DNA of 64,000 bases from Bacillus sp. NTK071 (GTDB lineage Bacteria; Bacillota; Bacilli; Bacillales; Guptibacillaceae), in assembly GCF_017303315.1 (NCBI RefSeq), contig NZ_JAFKOI010000002.1, forward strand, positions 589,396 through 653,395, in the 5' to 3' direction. A program made the translations under genes and the position numbers. The notes below the pieces were generated by a model, which saw only the letters and a list, made by a program, of their open reading frames with translations, was not told the DNA's origin and searched no databases. The first letter of the stretch is position 1. Each line of letters opens with the position of its first letter. Positions 26,829 through 37,431 of this stretch are shown here, piece after piece.

Positions 26829-28100
26829 TTAGTCCATGTTGTTGATGAGTTCGTCACCAAACTCCGAAGTTTTCACTTCTGTTGCTCCATCCATAAGACG
26901 AGCAAAGTCATACGTTACAACCTTATTAGCGATTGTTTTCTCCATTGAATCGAGAACAAGCTTCGCTGCTTCGCCCCATCCAATGTGTTCAAGCATTAGA
27001 ACACCAGAAAGGATGACAGATGAAGGGTTCACTTTATCAAGACCAGCATATTTCGGAGCAGTACCATGAGTAGCTTCGAAAATAGCATGTCCAGTTTCAT
27101 AGTTAATATTTGCTCCAGGAGCAATACCAATTCCGCCAACCTGCGCTGCAAGAGCATCAGAAACATAATCACCGTTCAAATTCATTGTTGCTACTACATC
27201 AAATTCTGCTGGACGAGTAAGGATCTGTTGCAAGAAGATATCCGCAATGGAATCTTTCACAATCAGCTTGCCTTCTGCTTCTGCTTTTGACTGTGCTTCA
27301 TTCGCAGCTTCCTTGCCTTTTTCTTCAACAAGGCGGTCGTACTCTGCCCAAGTGAAGACTTTATCACCGAATTCTTGCTCAGCAACTTCATAGCCCCAGT
27401 TTTTGAATGCACCTTCTGTAAATTTCATAATATTACCTTTATGAACAAGTGTTACATTTTTACGGCCTTCATCAAGAGCATATTGAATTGCTGCACGTAC
27501 TAGACGCTTTGTTCCTTCTTCAGATACAGGTTTAATACCGATACCTGATGTTTCAGGGAAACGAATATTCTTCGAGCCCATTTCATCTTGTAGGAAAGAG
27601 ATAATTTTCTTAACCTCATCCGTGCCTTTTTGGAATTCAATTCCAGCATAGATGTCTTCAGTATTTTCACGGAAAATGACCATATCCGTGTCTTCAGGAC
27701 GCTTCACTGGTGAAGGAACTCCTTTGAAATAGCGAACAGGACGAAGGCATGTAAACAAATCCAATTCCTGACGAAGAGCAACATTAAGAGAGCGGATGCC
27801 TCCTCCCACTGGAGTTGTTAGAGGTCCTTTAATCGCAATTATGTATTCTCGAATTGCATCAAGGGTATCGGCTGGTAGCCATTCACCTGTTTTATCAAAT
27901 GCCTTTTGACCAGCGTATACTTCCTTCCATACGATTTTCTTTTTACCGCCGTATGCCTTGTCTACTGCTCCTTCAAGAACTTTAGAGGCAGCTGCCCAAA
28001 TATCAGGACCTGTGCCGTCTCCTTCGATAAATGGAATGATTGCATGATCTGGAACGTTTAGTACCCCATTATTTACGGTAATCTTCTCTCCATTTGCCAT
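26829..28100 (-). CDS. icd: NADP-dependent isocitrate dehydrogenase
   Basis: 423 residues, normal length. The substrate-binding phospho-loop is [13 protein letters not shown], with the Ser that is phosphorylated in enteric enzymes. Downstream motifs are [41 protein letters not shown] and [14 protein letters not shown]. It oxidatively decarboxylates isocitrate to 2-oxoglutarate. The ATG follows AGGAGG. It is separated from citZ by a terminator-like hairpin. Confidence 0.97.
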   Translation of the reverse strand: MANGEKITVNNGVLNVPDHAIIPFIEGDGTGPDIWAAASKVLEGAVDKAYGGKKKIVWKEVYAGQKAFDKTGEWLPADTLDAIREYIIAIKGPLTTPVGGGIRSLNVALRQELDLFTCLRPVRYFKGVPSPVKRPEDTDMVIFRENTEDIYAGIEFQKGTDEVKKIISFLQDEMGSKNIRFPETSGIGIKPVSEEGTKRLVRAAIQYALDEGRKNVTLVHKGNIMKFTEGAFKNWGYEVAEQEFGDKVFTWAEYDRLVEEKGKEAANEAQSKAEAEGKLIVKDSIADIFLQQILTRPAEFDVVATMNLNGDYVSDALAAQVGGIGIAPGANINYETGHAIFEATHGTAPKYAGLDKVNPSSVILSGVLMLEHIGWGEAAKLVLDSMEKTIANKVVTYDFARLMDGATEVKTSEFGDELINNMD

Positions 28101-28133
28101 TTTTAATTCCTCCTACTGAATTTACTTATCTTT

Positions 28134-28162
28134 GAAAAAAGGGAAGATTATCTCTTCCCCTA
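28134..28162 (-). terminator. Hairpin terminator between citZ and icd
   Basis: GGGAAGA pairs with TCTTCCC around GATAA, followed by six T on the minus strand. It lies 7 bases beyond the citZ stop, so part of the citZ transcription probably ends before icd-mdh. Confidence 0.82.
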
Positions 28163-28168
28163 TCTTTT

Positions 28169-29284
28169 CTATCGATCTTCAACACTCACATAAGTCTGAT
28201 TTGTTGATCCAATATATTCGGCACGTGGACGAATTAAGCGGTTGTTGCTGTATTGTTCAAGAATGTGCCCAATCCAGCCTGATACACGGCTTACAGCAAA
28301 TAGTGGTGTAAACAAGTCATGATCGATGCCGAGGCTATGATAAACAGATGCAGAATAGAAATCTACGTTTGGTGGAAGTCCCTTTTCATTCGTTACGACT
28401 TCTTCCATCTTAGTTGACATCTCGTACCACTTTGTTTCACCAGTTAGTTCAGTTAGTTTACGAGACATTTCTCTTAAATGCTTCGCACGAGGATCTCCCG
28501 TTTTGTAAACGCGGTGTCCAAAGCCCATAATTTTTTCTTTATTCTCAAAAGCATTCTGTAAATAAGATTCTACGTTTTCCACGCTATCAATCTCACTTAG
28601 CATAGCCATTACGCGCTCGTTAGCACCACCGTGAAGTGGTCCTTTAAGTGCACCAATAGCAGCTGTTACACCAGAATACATATCTGAAAGCGTAGCCACA
28701 CATACGCGAGCAGTAAATGTTGACGCATTTAGCTCGTGATCAGCGTGTAGAACAAGAGCCTTATTAATTGCTGTTACAGCTACCTCTTCTGGTAATTCTC
28801 CAGTTAGTGTATACAAAAAGTTAGCAGCAAAACTTAGATTTTTCTTTGGCTCAACAGGATCTTTTCCTTCACGAACACGTGAAAAAGCTGTTACAACTGT
28901 AGGGATTTTCGCCTGTAAACGAATCGCCTTACGATAGTTGGCTTCTTCACTCATATCATCTGCTTCCTCATCATAAAGTGCAAGTGTAGACACAGCTGTA
29001 CGAAGAGCAGCCATCGGGTGTACTTTATCAATGGGATAAGCTTTCATTTGACTAACAATTTCTTTAGGAATTGTCGCATTTTCTGCGAGCTCAGCAGTGA
29101 ACTCATCAAGTTCTGCTTTATTTGGAAGTTTATCATTCCATAATAAATAAATTACCTCTTCAAAACTAGCATTCGTAGCGAGGTCATCGATGTTGTATCC
29201 TCTATATGTTAAAACGTCGTTTACAATGGAACTAATCGATGATGTTGTTGCAACTACGCCTTCTAAACCGCGAGTAGTCGTCAT
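28169..29284 (-). CDS. citZ: Citrate synthase
   Basis: 371 residues, short Gram-positive type II-like citrate synthase. Catalytic residues lie in HADHELNASTFTARV, GPLHGGANERVM (His), MGFGHRVYKTGDPRA (His) and NVDFYSASVYHSLGI (Asp). It condenses oxaloacetate with acetyl-CoA in the TCA cycle. The start follows GGAGAGGG. First gene of citZ-icd-mdh, with a one-mismatch cre site upstream. Confidence 0.97.
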   Translation of the reverse strand: MTTTRGLEGVVATTSSISSIVNDVLTYRGYNIDDLATNASFEEVIYLLWNDKLPNKAELDEFTAELAENATIPKEIVSQMKAYPIDKVHPMAALRTAVSTLALYDEEADDMSEEANYRKAIRLQAKIPTVVTAFSRVREGKDPVEPKKNLSFAANFLYTLTGELPEEVAVTAINKALVLHADHELNASTFTARVCVATLSDMYSGVTAAIGALKGPLHGGANERVMAMLSEIDSVENVESYLQNAFENKEKIMGFGHRVYKTGDPRAKHLREMSRKLTELTGETKWYEMSTKMEEVVTNEKGLPPNVDFYSASVYHSLGIDHDLFTPLFAVSRVSGWIGHILEQYSNNRLIRPRAEYIGSTNQTYVSVEDR

Positions 29285-29341
29285 ACGTTTCCCTCTCCTT
29301 TTCCATATTATTGGCTCTAGTATTTTCTAAAAATTCTGCTT

Positions 29342-29355
29342 TGATAACGCTTTTA
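29342..29355. promoter_or_regulatory. cre (CcpA) site upstream of citZ
   Basis: On the minus strand TAAAAGCGTTATCA matches TGWAANCGNTNWCA with a single mismatch (position 2). It lies about 60 bases before citZ. citZ is CcpA-repressed in B. subtilis. The rest of 29285-29538 shows a small CTGAAC/GTTCAG hairpin at 29527-29541 and nothing else. Confidence 0.7.
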
Positions 29356-29538
29356 AAACGCTCCAAAAAAATAAGAACCTATGTACAAAGATGGTGCGTC
29401 AGTTCTCATTATAAACAATTCTCTGATATTTGTGAATGAATATGTATGATTTCGTCCATTCCTTTTTTTCTCAGGTTGTCTAATTATGCGGTAACACGAA
29501 AGGTGTTAGATCGCTAAATCACTTGTCTGAACGGTTGT

Positions 29539-30006
29539 TCAGGTGAAAAGTTCGACAATTTTCATAGCCATGTACGCGATACCAGCACCAATGAGCGGTC
29601 CAACAGCTATTCCCTGGAAGACTGCTACAGCAAGTATTGTACCAAATACAAGAGCCGTAGTAATGTGAGGATCATTTTGGAGTAAAACAATCCCTTTTGA
29701 AGCGATTACCGCAACAAAAATCCCAGATGCCATTGCAATCCAAGCATATGAGGACTTTACAGCTTCACCAAGTTGCTTGAAACCTATCTCACCAGTTGCA
29801 ATTGGTATAAGAACCGCTATCGTAATAATTGTAACTCCCCAGGAAATGCCTTTCGATTGAATGATAGGAAATACCCTGTCACCAAGTCCAATCACTTTCA
29901 CAATAAGTAGAAAAGCAACCGCTATAATAAGCGAACTATTCTTTGCAATAAGTGCGATGCCCATTAAGATTAGCAGGAATATGGAGGACTGAGAAATTAT
30001 AGTCAT
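29539..30006 (-). CDS. ytwI: DUF441 membrane protein YtwI
   Basis: 155 residues with four to five hydrophobic helices covering nearly the whole chain. Family pattern: LLILMGIALIAKNSSLIIAVAFLLIVKVIG at the start and ITTALVFGTILAVAVFQGIAVGPLIGAGIAYMAMK at the end. The function is unknown. It lies between citZ and the divergent ytvI, as in B. subtilis. Confidence 0.85.
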   Translation of the reverse strand: MTIISQSSIFLLILMGIALIAKNSSLIIAVAFLLIVKVIGLGDRVFPIIQSKGISWGVTIITIAVLIPIATGEIGFKQLGEAVKSSYAWIAMASGIFVAVIASKGIVLLQNDPHITTALVFGTILAVAVFQGIAVGPLIGAGIAYMAMKIVELFT

Positions 30007-30147
30007 ATTGTTCCCTCTTTCACATTAACAGAACTACTTTAGCATAACAAACTTTAGTGAATTAAGCACGAAATCCGAAAACATACAATTGATTGTATGG
30101 AATCGTGAGGTGTAATATATAGGAAAAGCTATAGAAGGAGGTTCCTG

Positions 30148-31254
30148 ATGAACTGGAAATACGTCCATAGATTTCTTCGTTTCTTATTAGTGATCGCTAT
30201 CATTATTCTTACCTTGATCGCCTGTTATTATATCTGGCACCTAGCATTTCCGTTCGTCATTGCGCTTTTCCTTGCATTTCTAATAAATCCGTTGGTTGAT
30301 CTTCTAGAAAGAAGAGGAAAAATCCCAAGGCCATTTTCTGTTGCGCTATCGATTCTGTTTCTGATCGGTGTTCTTGCAGCGTTCATTGCCCTTCTGGTAA
30401 ACGAAATTGTTCAGGGTATTGTATATATTGCAAATGTACTCCCAGGAAACTTTCAAGAAATAGTCTTATTCGTTGAAGATCTGTTTGTTTCACATGTGAT
30501 GCCGCTCTACAATCAACTTGAAGACCTGTTTAAGGATTTAAACAAAGACCAGCAAACAACCGTTATTGATAATATTCAATCAATAGGTACGACGGTAACA
30601 GCAACCGTTACAAACACTCTCCAGTCTCTTGTAGAAGGAATTCGTTCATTAATTGTGAGCTTACCAACAATATTAACAGTCCTTGTCTTTTCAATGCTTG
30701 CTACTTTTTTCATCAGTAAGGACTGGTACAAATTTATAAATTGGGTGAAGAAAAAAGTATCAACAGATGTCCAGAAAAGCATAGGAACTGTTTATGTCGA
30801 TTTAAGAAGAGCATTATTCGGGTTTCTTAAAGCCCAGTTGACGCTAATATCTATGACAGCAGTTATCGTTCTCGTTGGTTTACTTATATTAAGAGTAGAT
30901 TACGCAATTACTATTGCGATAATCATAGGTTTCGTGGATCTTCTTCCGTATCTTGGAACTGGTGCAATTTTTGTTCCCTGGATGATTTATTCTTTCCTTA
31001 CAGGAAATTACGGATTAACCATTGGCCTATCGATTTTATACGGAGTTGTGGTTATACAACGACAAGTAATGGAACCAAAGGTACTGTCATCTAACATTGG
31101 TCTAGACCCTCTTGCTACGTTAATCGCTTTATTTGTAGGGTTTCAGGTCTTGGGTTTTCTCGGCTTAATCATTGGCCCTGTTTTACTCGTAGTTGTTAAA
31201 ACCCTATACCACGCTAATGTATTTAAAGATGTTTGGCGGTTTATTATGAAGTAG
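30148..31254 (+). CDS. ytvI: AI-2E family transporter / sporulation membrane protein YtvI
   Basis: 368 residues with an ATG after AGAAGGAGG. About seven to eight membrane helices: two or three at the N terminus, a soluble segment (about 95-170), then a C-terminal bundle with the family signature DLLPYLGTGAIFVPWMIYSF and GLDPLATLIALFVGFQVLGFLG. AI-2E proteins include putative exporters and Na+/H+ antiporters. YtvI is linked to sporulation by expression in B. subtilis, and its substrate is not known. It ends with a strong terminator. Confidence 0.88.
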   Translation: MNWKYVHRFLRFLLVIAIIILTLIACYYIWHLAFPFVIALFLAFLINPLVDLLERRGKIPRPFSVALSILFLIGVLAAFIALLVNEIVQGIVYIANVLPGNFQEIVLFVEDLFVSHVMPLYNQLEDLFKDLNKDQQTTVIDNIQSIGTTVTATVTNTLQSLVEGIRSLIVSLPTILTVLVFSMLATFFISKDWYKFINWVKKKVSTDVQKSIGTVYVDLRRALFGFLKAQLTLISMTAVIVLVGLLILRVDYAITIAIIIGFVDLLPYLGTGAIFVPWMIYSFLTGNYGLTIGLSILYGVVVIQRQVMEPKVLSSNIGLDPLATLIALFVGFQVLGFLGLIIGPVLLVVVKTLYHANVFKDVWRFIMK

Positions 31255-31273
31255 ATGAAGTTGCGGTAGACAA

Positions 31274-31320
31274 AATAAAAAGCTTGTAGGTATATGTCTA
31301 AACTATACCTACAAGCTTTT
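31274..31320. terminator. Bidirectional terminator ytvI / monooxygenase
   Basis: AAAAAGCTTGTAGGTATA pairs perfectly with its 3' complement around a short loop. Poly-A and poly-T flanks serve both convergent genes. Confidence 0.93.
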
Positions 31321-31330
31321 TAACTTAACA

Positions 31331-31627
31331 TTATCTTTTTACTTCATTACCATCATAGCTTTTCACTTCTAAAGGAGCAACCAAATATTCTGGTGCTCTC
31401 TCAACGAAAGCTCTGAAGTGCTGGCTTTGACCATGTTCCTCTACTGCATCAAGGCTCTCCCAAATTTCTACCATAGTATATGCATTTTCTTGTTCAACAT
31501 CTTTCATAAGAGTGTAAGAGATGTTACCTTTTTCTTTTCTAGACTCTTCAACAAGAGTGCGAACTTCTTCAAGAAATGCTTCTTCTTTAGCTTTGTTAAT
31601 TTGTAATCCTGCATGTGTAATAATCAT
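31331..31627 (-). CDS. Antibiotic-biosynthesis-monooxygenase (YgiN-like) domain protein
   Basis: 98 residues from MIITHAGLQINKAKEEA after GAGGAA; a frame extended 32 codons upstream runs into the nitroreductase gene. Single ABM ferredoxin-like domain: GNISYTLMKDVEQENAYTMVEIWESLDAVEEHGQSQHFRAF. Relatives (YgiN-type) act as quinol monooxygenases or protect against quinone redox cycling. It is the last gene of marR-nitroreductase-monooxygenase, 25 bases after the nitroreductase. Confidence 0.85.
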   Translation of the reverse strand: MIITHAGLQINKAKEEAFLEEVRTLVEESRKEKGNISYTLMKDVEQENAYTMVEIWESLDAVEEHGQSQHFRAFVERAPEYLVAPLEVKSYDGNEVKR

Positions 31628-31652
31628 CGTTTCATTCCTCAATTCTATTGTT

Positions 31653-32288
31653 TTATTTCCATTCTGTAATAGACTCAATTGGTAAGCGAACGGATTGATA
31701 ACCCTCATTTGCAGCTTTACCAATCGAAATCAACATAACTGGATAATAGCGGTCTTTGTCCATACCATAAGCTTCAGCAATTTGATCTTTTTCATAACCA
31801 CCGATCGGATTTGTATCATAACCATGTGCACGTGCTGCAAGCATTAATTGCATCGAAACCAAACCACCATCAATTACATTCATTTCTTTGAATTGGTCTG
31901 GTGACATGGTTTCTAATAAACCTTTAATAGCAGGAAGCTGTCGATCTCTTACTTCTGCAGGCATGTACCCTTTTTCTACAGCAGAATCGTAGATCTCATC
32001 TGCGTAGTCCAAGCTATTCATGTCAACAAAAACAGCAATCATTGCTGAAGAAGTTTCGACCTGAGTCTGATTAAATTTAGCAAGTGGTGCTAATGTAGCT
32101 TTCCCTTCGTCACTATCAATAACCACAAAACGCCATGGTTGAAGATTAACTGAAGATGGAGCAAGAGTAGCTTCTGTTAATATTTCCGTCATTTCATCTT
32201 TGCTAATTTTCACTGATGGATCATAGTGGCGGATTGAACGGCGACCAGTGATAATTTCATTAAAATCATTAATTTTTGTTGCATTCAT
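31653..32288 (-). CDS. Nitroreductase family flavoprotein
   Basis: 211 residues. FMN-binding pattern: GRRSIRHYDP near the N terminus, APSSVNLQPWRFVVID, and PIGGYEKDQIAEAYGMDKDRYYPVMLISIGKA at the end. Nitroreductases reduce quinones, nitro compounds or azo compounds with NAD(P)H. Sequence style and context (MarR repressor, ABM monooxygenase) resemble the quinone-responsive YodC/MhqN group of B. subtilis; the substrate is inferred. It is 29 bases after marR. Confidence 0.9.
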   Translation of the reverse strand: MNATKINDFNEIITGRRSIRHYDPSVKISKDEMTEILTEATLAPSSVNLQPWRFVVIDSDEGKATLAPLAKFNQTQVETSSAMIAVFVDMNSLDYADEIYDSAVEKGYMPAEVRDRQLPAIKGLLETMSPDQFKEMNVIDGGLVSMQLMLAARAHGYDTNPIGGYEKDQIAEAYGMDKDRYYPVMLISIGKAANEGYQSVRLPIESITEWK

Positions 32289-32317
32289 TCTTAAAATCTC
32301 CTTCTGAAAAATTCTAG

Positions 32318-32752
32318 TTAGTATTGAATGTCTTTTACATTCTTTTGAATACGAGAAAGCATATTTGATAGTGAAGTTTGTTCTTCTTCACTAAAGTCTC
32401 TTAATACTTTTGTGATAAACTGCTCTTTTTCTTTTCGAAATGAAACAATCCTTTCACGACCTTCATCCGTTAAGCTTACAAAGGTGAATCGATTATCATT
32501 CGGGTTTTTCCTACGAGTCACCATGCCTTTTCCCTCAAGTTGCTTTATGTGTCTTGTTACAGCGGCAGAGTCAATATTCACTTCCTTCTGCAACGCCGAC
32601 TGGCTAGTTTCGTCCACTTCAAACAGCTTATGAAGAAGATCTAAGCGAGACTGGCTGATACCAGTGCATCTTTCGAATTTAGGACTAATCTGCTTAAATA
32701 TCTCATTCAACTGATATAATATCTTACCTTCATCTGAAAATAGATTCGACAA
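32318..32752 (-). CDS. MarR-family transcriptional regulator
   Basis: 144 residues with a TTG start seven bases after GAGGAGG. The winged helix is LFEVDETSQSALQKEVNIDSAAVTRHIKQLEGKGMVTRRKNPNDNRFTFVSLTDEG, with the RxxxxxDxR wing typical of MarR. A Cys in FERCTGIS (about residue 29) could serve as a thiol sensor, although its position differs from Cys6 of YodB. It likely represses its own operon through the palindromes directly upstream. Confidence 0.9.
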   Translation of the reverse strand: MSNLFSDEGKILYQLNEIFKQISPKFERCTGISQSRLDLLHKLFEVDETSQSALQKEVNIDSAAVTRHIKQLEGKGMVTRRKNPNDNRFTFVSLTDEGRERIVSFRKEKEQFITKVLRDFSEEEQTSLSNMLSRIQKNVKDIQY

Positions 32753-32771
32753 AAACTTTCCTCCTCAAATC

Positions 32772-32831
32772 AATTGACGGGTCAATAGTTGACTCGTCAA
32801 TTAATATAATACAGATTTGAAACACGATCAA
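32772..32831 (-). promoter_or_regulatory. marR promoter with double-palindrome operator
   Basis: On the minus strand TTGATC (32826-32831) and TATATT (32803-32808) are 17 bases apart. Abutting the -10 is a 31-base imperfect palindrome (32772-32802) made of two copies, TTGACgaGTCAA and TTGACccGTCAA, separated by CTA-type spacer bases. Binding here would block transcription of the marR operon. Confidence 0.75.
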
Positions 32832-32884
32832 CTAATACGACTTGAAGCTATGATTAACTACATTCAGGTCTACTAAAAGCTGAA

Positions 32885-32901
32885 TGGAGCGGAAATCAAC
32901 C
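32885..32901. repeat. Dispersed repeat, half-copy C
   Basis: TGGAGCGGAAATCAACC equals one end of the full-length repeats A and B. It is preceded by AGCTGAA, similar to copy D. It lies 3' of fxsA. Confidence 0.65.
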
Positions 32902-32923
32902 ACTATTTCTATAGTAAAAATCC

Positions 32924-33316
32924 CTATCTTTTTATAAACATAAACTGCCCATTCTTCATTTTGCGTTCAATGAATGTCAACATCCAGCGTTTAAATGGTT
33001 TTCTAGTAGCTGGAATGAGAAGCAAGAAGCCTACTGCATCTGTAATAAAGCCGGGAGTTAGTAACACAACACCACCGATAAGGATACATAACCCATCAAG
33101 AATGGCATCACCAGGCATCTGGCCCGTTTGCATTTGTCTATTCACTTTCTGAATAGCTTCTGATCCTTCTCTTCGAGCAAGCCAAGCACCAAGTACTCCG
33201 GTGCTGATAATGAGTAGAACCGTTGGAATAAGACCCAGCGTTCTCCCAGATAACAGCAAAAGTGCTATCTCTAAAGCTGGCACTATAATAATAAATAGTA
33301 ATAAAATACGAAACAT
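32924..33316 (-). CDS. fxsA: FxsA-family membrane protein
   Basis: 130 residues from MFRILLLFIIIVPALE after GGGAG; a frame start 7 codons upstream precedes that site. FxsA family: N-terminal hairpin of two helices (about 3-50, with ILLIISTGVLGAWLARREG), then GQMPGDAILDGLCILIGGVVLLTPGFITDAVGFLLLIP, then a basic cytoplasmic tail. E. coli FxsA suppresses F exclusion of phage T7. The role in Bacillus is unknown. Located next to pyk as in related genomes. Confidence 0.88.
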   Translation of the reverse strand: MFRILLLFIIIVPALEIALLLLSGRTLGLIPTVLLIISTGVLGAWLARREGSEAIQKVNRQMQTGQMPGDAILDGLCILIGGVVLLTPGFITDAVGFLLLIPATRKPFKRWMLTFIERKMKNGQFMFIKR

Positions 33317-33458
33317 GATGAAAGCTCCCTCAATCATAATCGGGACATCTTCCCGTTACATCTATTATACGCGATTTATACTCCTTTTCGAACCATCACG
33401 CTTTAAGTGGCAATTATAAGACATATTAGTTGGTTATCCTATGAATTTCTTTAATACA

Positions 33459-33487
33459 AAAGACTGTCGATTAATCGACAGCCTTTT
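33459..33487 (-). terminator. Terminator of pyk
   Basis: AAGGCTGTCGAT pairs with ATCGACAGTCTT around TA, with T residues following on the minus strand, 14 bases after the pyk stop. Confidence 0.85.
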
Positions 33488-33500
33488 AAGCAGTTCTATT

Positions 33501-35255
33501 TTATAAAATACTCGTTTTGCCGTTATAAATAATACCTGTTGAAGCATCCAGTGTAACTTGCTGACCTTCTTCAAAGAGAGTAGTTGCATTTTCAAGGCCA
33601 ACTACAACTGGTAGACCAAGGCTTAGACCGACAACAGCTGCATGGCAAGTAAGACCGCCTTCTTCTGTGATAAGTCCAGCTGCTTTCTCTAGCGCAGGAA
33701 CCATATCTTTGTCAGAACCGATTGTCACAAGAATAGTATCTGCGTCTGCTTTTTCAATCGCTTCTTCAGCTGTTCTTGCGATAGCAATTCTTCCAGAAGT
33801 CGATGTTCTACCGATTCCCTGTGCTTTTGCAAGAATGTCACCAATCACATGTACTTTCATCAAGTTTGTTGTACCTGATTCTCCAACCGGTACTCCTGCT
33901 GTAATCACAACAGTGTCCCCGTGGTTTACGATACCAGATTGAATAGAAGCATCAACTGCTACTTCAAGCATCTCATCTGTCGTTTTCACTTTGTGACCTT
34001 CTTGAGCATGTACACCCCACACAAGAGCAAGCTTGCGGCATACACTAGCAGTATTTGTAACAGCAACAATCGGTGCCTTCGGGCGGTATTTAGAGATCAT
34101 ACGAGCTGTATGACCGCTCTCAGTAGCCGTAATGATTGCTGGTACATTCAAGTTGTAAGCTGTATGAGCTACAGATTCACTGATTGCGTTTGTTGTGTTT
34201 GTTTCAGTCTCCTTACTTCTTACAGAAAGAAGCTCACGGAAGTTAAGCGATTTTTCAGTGTAAGAAGCAATGTTATGCATCGTTTGAACTGCTTCAACAG
34301 GATAAGAACCTGCTGCTGTTTCACCTGAAAGCATAATTGCATCTGTGCCATCAAGAATAGCGTTTGCCACATCACTCGCCTCTGCACGTGTCGGGCGTGG
34401 GTTACGCTGCATAGAATCAAGCATTTGTGTTGCTGTGATAACAGGTTTACCTAGTGCATTACATTTTTTAATAAGCTGCTTCTGTACAAGCGGTACTTCT
34501 TCAGCTGGAATCTCAACACCAAGGTCTCCACGAGCTACCATCAATCCGTCAGAAATTTCAAGGATTGAATCAATATTATCTACACCTTCACGGTTTTCGA
34601 TCTTAGGAACAATCTGGATGTCAGTTGCTTTATGCTTTTCTAAAAGCTTACGAATATCAAGAACATCTGAAACGCGACGAACGAAAGATGCTGCAATGAA
34701 ATCAACACCCTGTTCAATCCCAAATTCAATATCAGCTGCATCTTTATCAGTAATACCAGGAAGATTAACGCTCACGTTTGGTACGTTAACACCTTTTTTG
34801 TTTTTTAGAGTACCGTTATTAAGTACTTCTGTATAAAGTTCATTCTTTTCTACTTGCTTAACTTCAAGCTCAATCAAACCATCGTCTAGTAGAATCTTAG
34901 ATCCTACATGAACATCGTTAACAAGGTCTGGATACGTAACAGAGATCTTTTCAGTTGTTCCAAGCACTTCTTCCATAGAAACAATTAGCTGTTGACCAGC
35001 TACAAGATCAATTCCACCATTTTCCATGTTATTCGTACGGATTTCCGGTCCTTTTGTATCTAGAAGAATCGCAACGTTCTTACCTAGCTTTTCAGCTACA
35101 GTGCGAATCGTTTTAATACGTGCGCCGTGTTCTTCAAAATCACCGTGTGAGAAATTAAGACGAGCAACGTTCATACCTGCTTGAATTAATTTTTCTAATG
35201 TTTGTTCGTCCTCACTTGCTGGTCCTATCGTACAGACAATTTTCGTTTTACGCAT
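33501..35255 (-). CDS. pyk: Pyruvate kinase
   Basis: 584 residues, the long Bacillus form. Catalytic barrel 1 to about 345 ([51 protein letters not shown]), then the regulatory C domain. An extra C-terminal domain (about 475-584) resembles the PEP-utilising phosphohistidine domain, with [21 protein letters not shown]. It converts PEP and ADP to pyruvate and ATP. The ATG follows TAGGAGGAG. It follows pfkA after about 120 bases containing a T-less hairpin (35341-35365). Confidence 0.98.
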   Translation of the reverse strand: MRKTKIVCTIGPASEDEQTLEKLIQAGMNVARLNFSHGDFEEHGARIKTIRTVAEKLGKNVAILLDTKGPEIRTNNMENGGIDLVAGQQLIVSMEEVLGTTEKISVTYPDLVNDVHVGSKILLDDGLIELEVKQVEKNELYTEVLNNGTLKNKKGVNVPNVSVNLPGITDKDAADIEFGIEQGVDFIAASFVRRVSDVLDIRKLLEKHKATDIQIVPKIENREGVDNIDSILEISDGLMVARGDLGVEIPAEEVPLVQKQLIKKCNALGKPVITATQMLDSMQRNPRPTRAEASDVANAILDGTDAIMLSGETAAGSYPVEAVQTMHNIASYTEKSLNFRELLSVRSKETETNTTNAISESVAHTAYNLNVPAIITATESGHTARMISKYRPKAPIVAVTNTASVCRKLALVWGVHAQEGHKVKTTDEMLEVAVDASIQSGIVNHGDTVVITAGVPVGESGTTNLMKVHVIGDILAKAQGIGRTSTSGRIAIARTAEEAIEKADADTILVTIGSDKDMVPALEKAAGLITEEGGLTCHAAVVGLSLGLPVVVGLENATTLFEEGQQVTLDASTGIIYNGKTSIL

Positions 35256-35378
35256 GGGCCTGTCTCCTCCTAAAAGCTATTCTTCGCTTAGTTTTCATCA
35301 ATACTTGACTGTTATGCACTATATTTTAGACATTACGATACACCCCTTATATGAAGGGGTGAACCAACCATCTAGATG

Positions 35379-36344
<966 letters not shown>

Positions 36345-36419
36345 TCACCTCATTAATTCTTTGTGTTACTAAAATATCAAATACAACCGTTGAATACAAT
36401 AGCTAAGCTAGCTCGTAAA

Positions 36420-36453
36420 AAAGTGCTTTCTCTTTATTGAGAAAGCACTTTCC
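36420..36453 (-). terminator. Terminator of accDA
   Basis: AAAGTGCTTTCTC pairs with GAGAAAGCACTTT around AATAAA, with a T run on the minus strand, directly after the accA stop. Confidence 0.9.
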
Positions 36454-37431
36454 TTATTTTAAGCCAATGGTATCGGTTACAAACGTATATTGTCCAATAT
36501 TTCTGTATTTTTCATAGCGATGCTCAACAAGTTCTTCTTTGGTAAGTTGTGTCAATTCTTCAAGGGATTTGGAAAGTGCTTGGTGGATCGACGTGGCTTG
36601 CTCTTCAATGTTTCTGTGCGCGCCGCCTTTTACTTCAGGGATGATCTCATCGATTACATTAAGCTCTTTCAAATCAGGTGCTGTAATTTTCATCGTATCT
36701 GCAGCCTGCTGTGCAAGTCCTGAATCTTTCCATAAAAGTGCTGCTGCTCCTTCTGGAGATATAACAGAGTACCAAGAATTCTCAAGCATATGAACGTGAT
36801 TCCCTACACCGATAGCTAGAGCCCCTCCACTTGCACCTTCTCCTATAACGATGCAAATAATCGGTACAGTTAATCCAGCCATTTCTATCAAATTGCGTGC
36901 AATCGCTTCACTTTGTCCTCTTTCCTCTGCTGCTTTCCCGGGGAATGCTCCTTTCGTATCTAACAAGAATACGACTGGACGATTGAATTTCTCCGCCTGT
37001 TTCATAAGGCGCAGTGCCTTACGATAACCTTCTGGGTGAGGCATACCAAAATTCCTTCGTAAATTTTCCTTCGTATCTTTACCTCTCTGATGACCAATCA
37101 CAGTCACAGGCTTTCCTTCAAACGTTGCAATACCTCCAACTATCGCTTCATCGTCACCGAAGAGACGATCGCCGTGGAGCTCAAGAAAGTCTTGAAAAAC
37201 ACGGTCAATATAGTCATAGGTAGTCGGACGTTCTGGATGACGAGCAAGTTGTACACGGTTCCATGCCGTGAGATTCTCATATATTTCTTCTTCCATTTTG
37301 GAAAGTCTTTTCTGTAAACGCGAAACCTCATCAGTCAAATCAACGTTCTTCTCTTCCATAAAGGCATTCAGTTCTGTAATTTTGTCTTCAAGCTCTTGAA
37401 GTGGTCTTTCAAAATCAAGGCGCTGTGCCAT
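36454..37431 (-). CDS. accA: Acetyl-CoA carboxylase carboxyltransferase subunit alpha
   Basis: 325 residues. An N-terminal helical region ([20 protein letters not shown]) is followed by the crotonase-like carboxyltransferase domain with [38 protein letters not shown] and [15 protein letters not shown]. With AccD it transfers CO2 from biotin to acetyl-CoA for fatty acid synthesis. The start overlaps the accD stop by one base (TAATG). Confidence 0.98.
   Translation of the reverse strand: MAQRLDFERPLQELEDKITELNAFMEEKNVDLTDEVSRLQKRLSKMEEEIYENLTAWNRVQLARHPERPTTYDYIDRVFQDFLELHGDRLFGDDEAIVGGIATFEGKPVTVIGHQRGKDTKENLRRNFGMPHPEGYRKALRLMKQAEKFNRPVVFLLDTKGAFPGKAAEERGQSEAIARNLIEMAGLTVPIICIVIGEGASGGALAIGVGNHVHMLENSWYSVISPEGAAALLWKDSGLAQQAADTMKITAPDLKELNVIDEIIPEVKGGAHRNIEEQATSIHQALSKSLEELTQLTKEELVEHRYEKYRNIGQYTFVTDTIGLK

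Noticed and set aside
34345-34836. 163-codon open frame on the plus strand inside pyk
   Set aside because: It is the complement of a well-conserved pyruvate kinase frame with no ribosome binding site and no recognisable protein; a shadow of codon use in pyk.
35341-35365. CACCCCTT hairpin between pfkA and pyk as a terminator
   Set aside because: The stem is good but no T run follows on the minus strand, so termination is unlikely; at most an mRNA processing or stability element.
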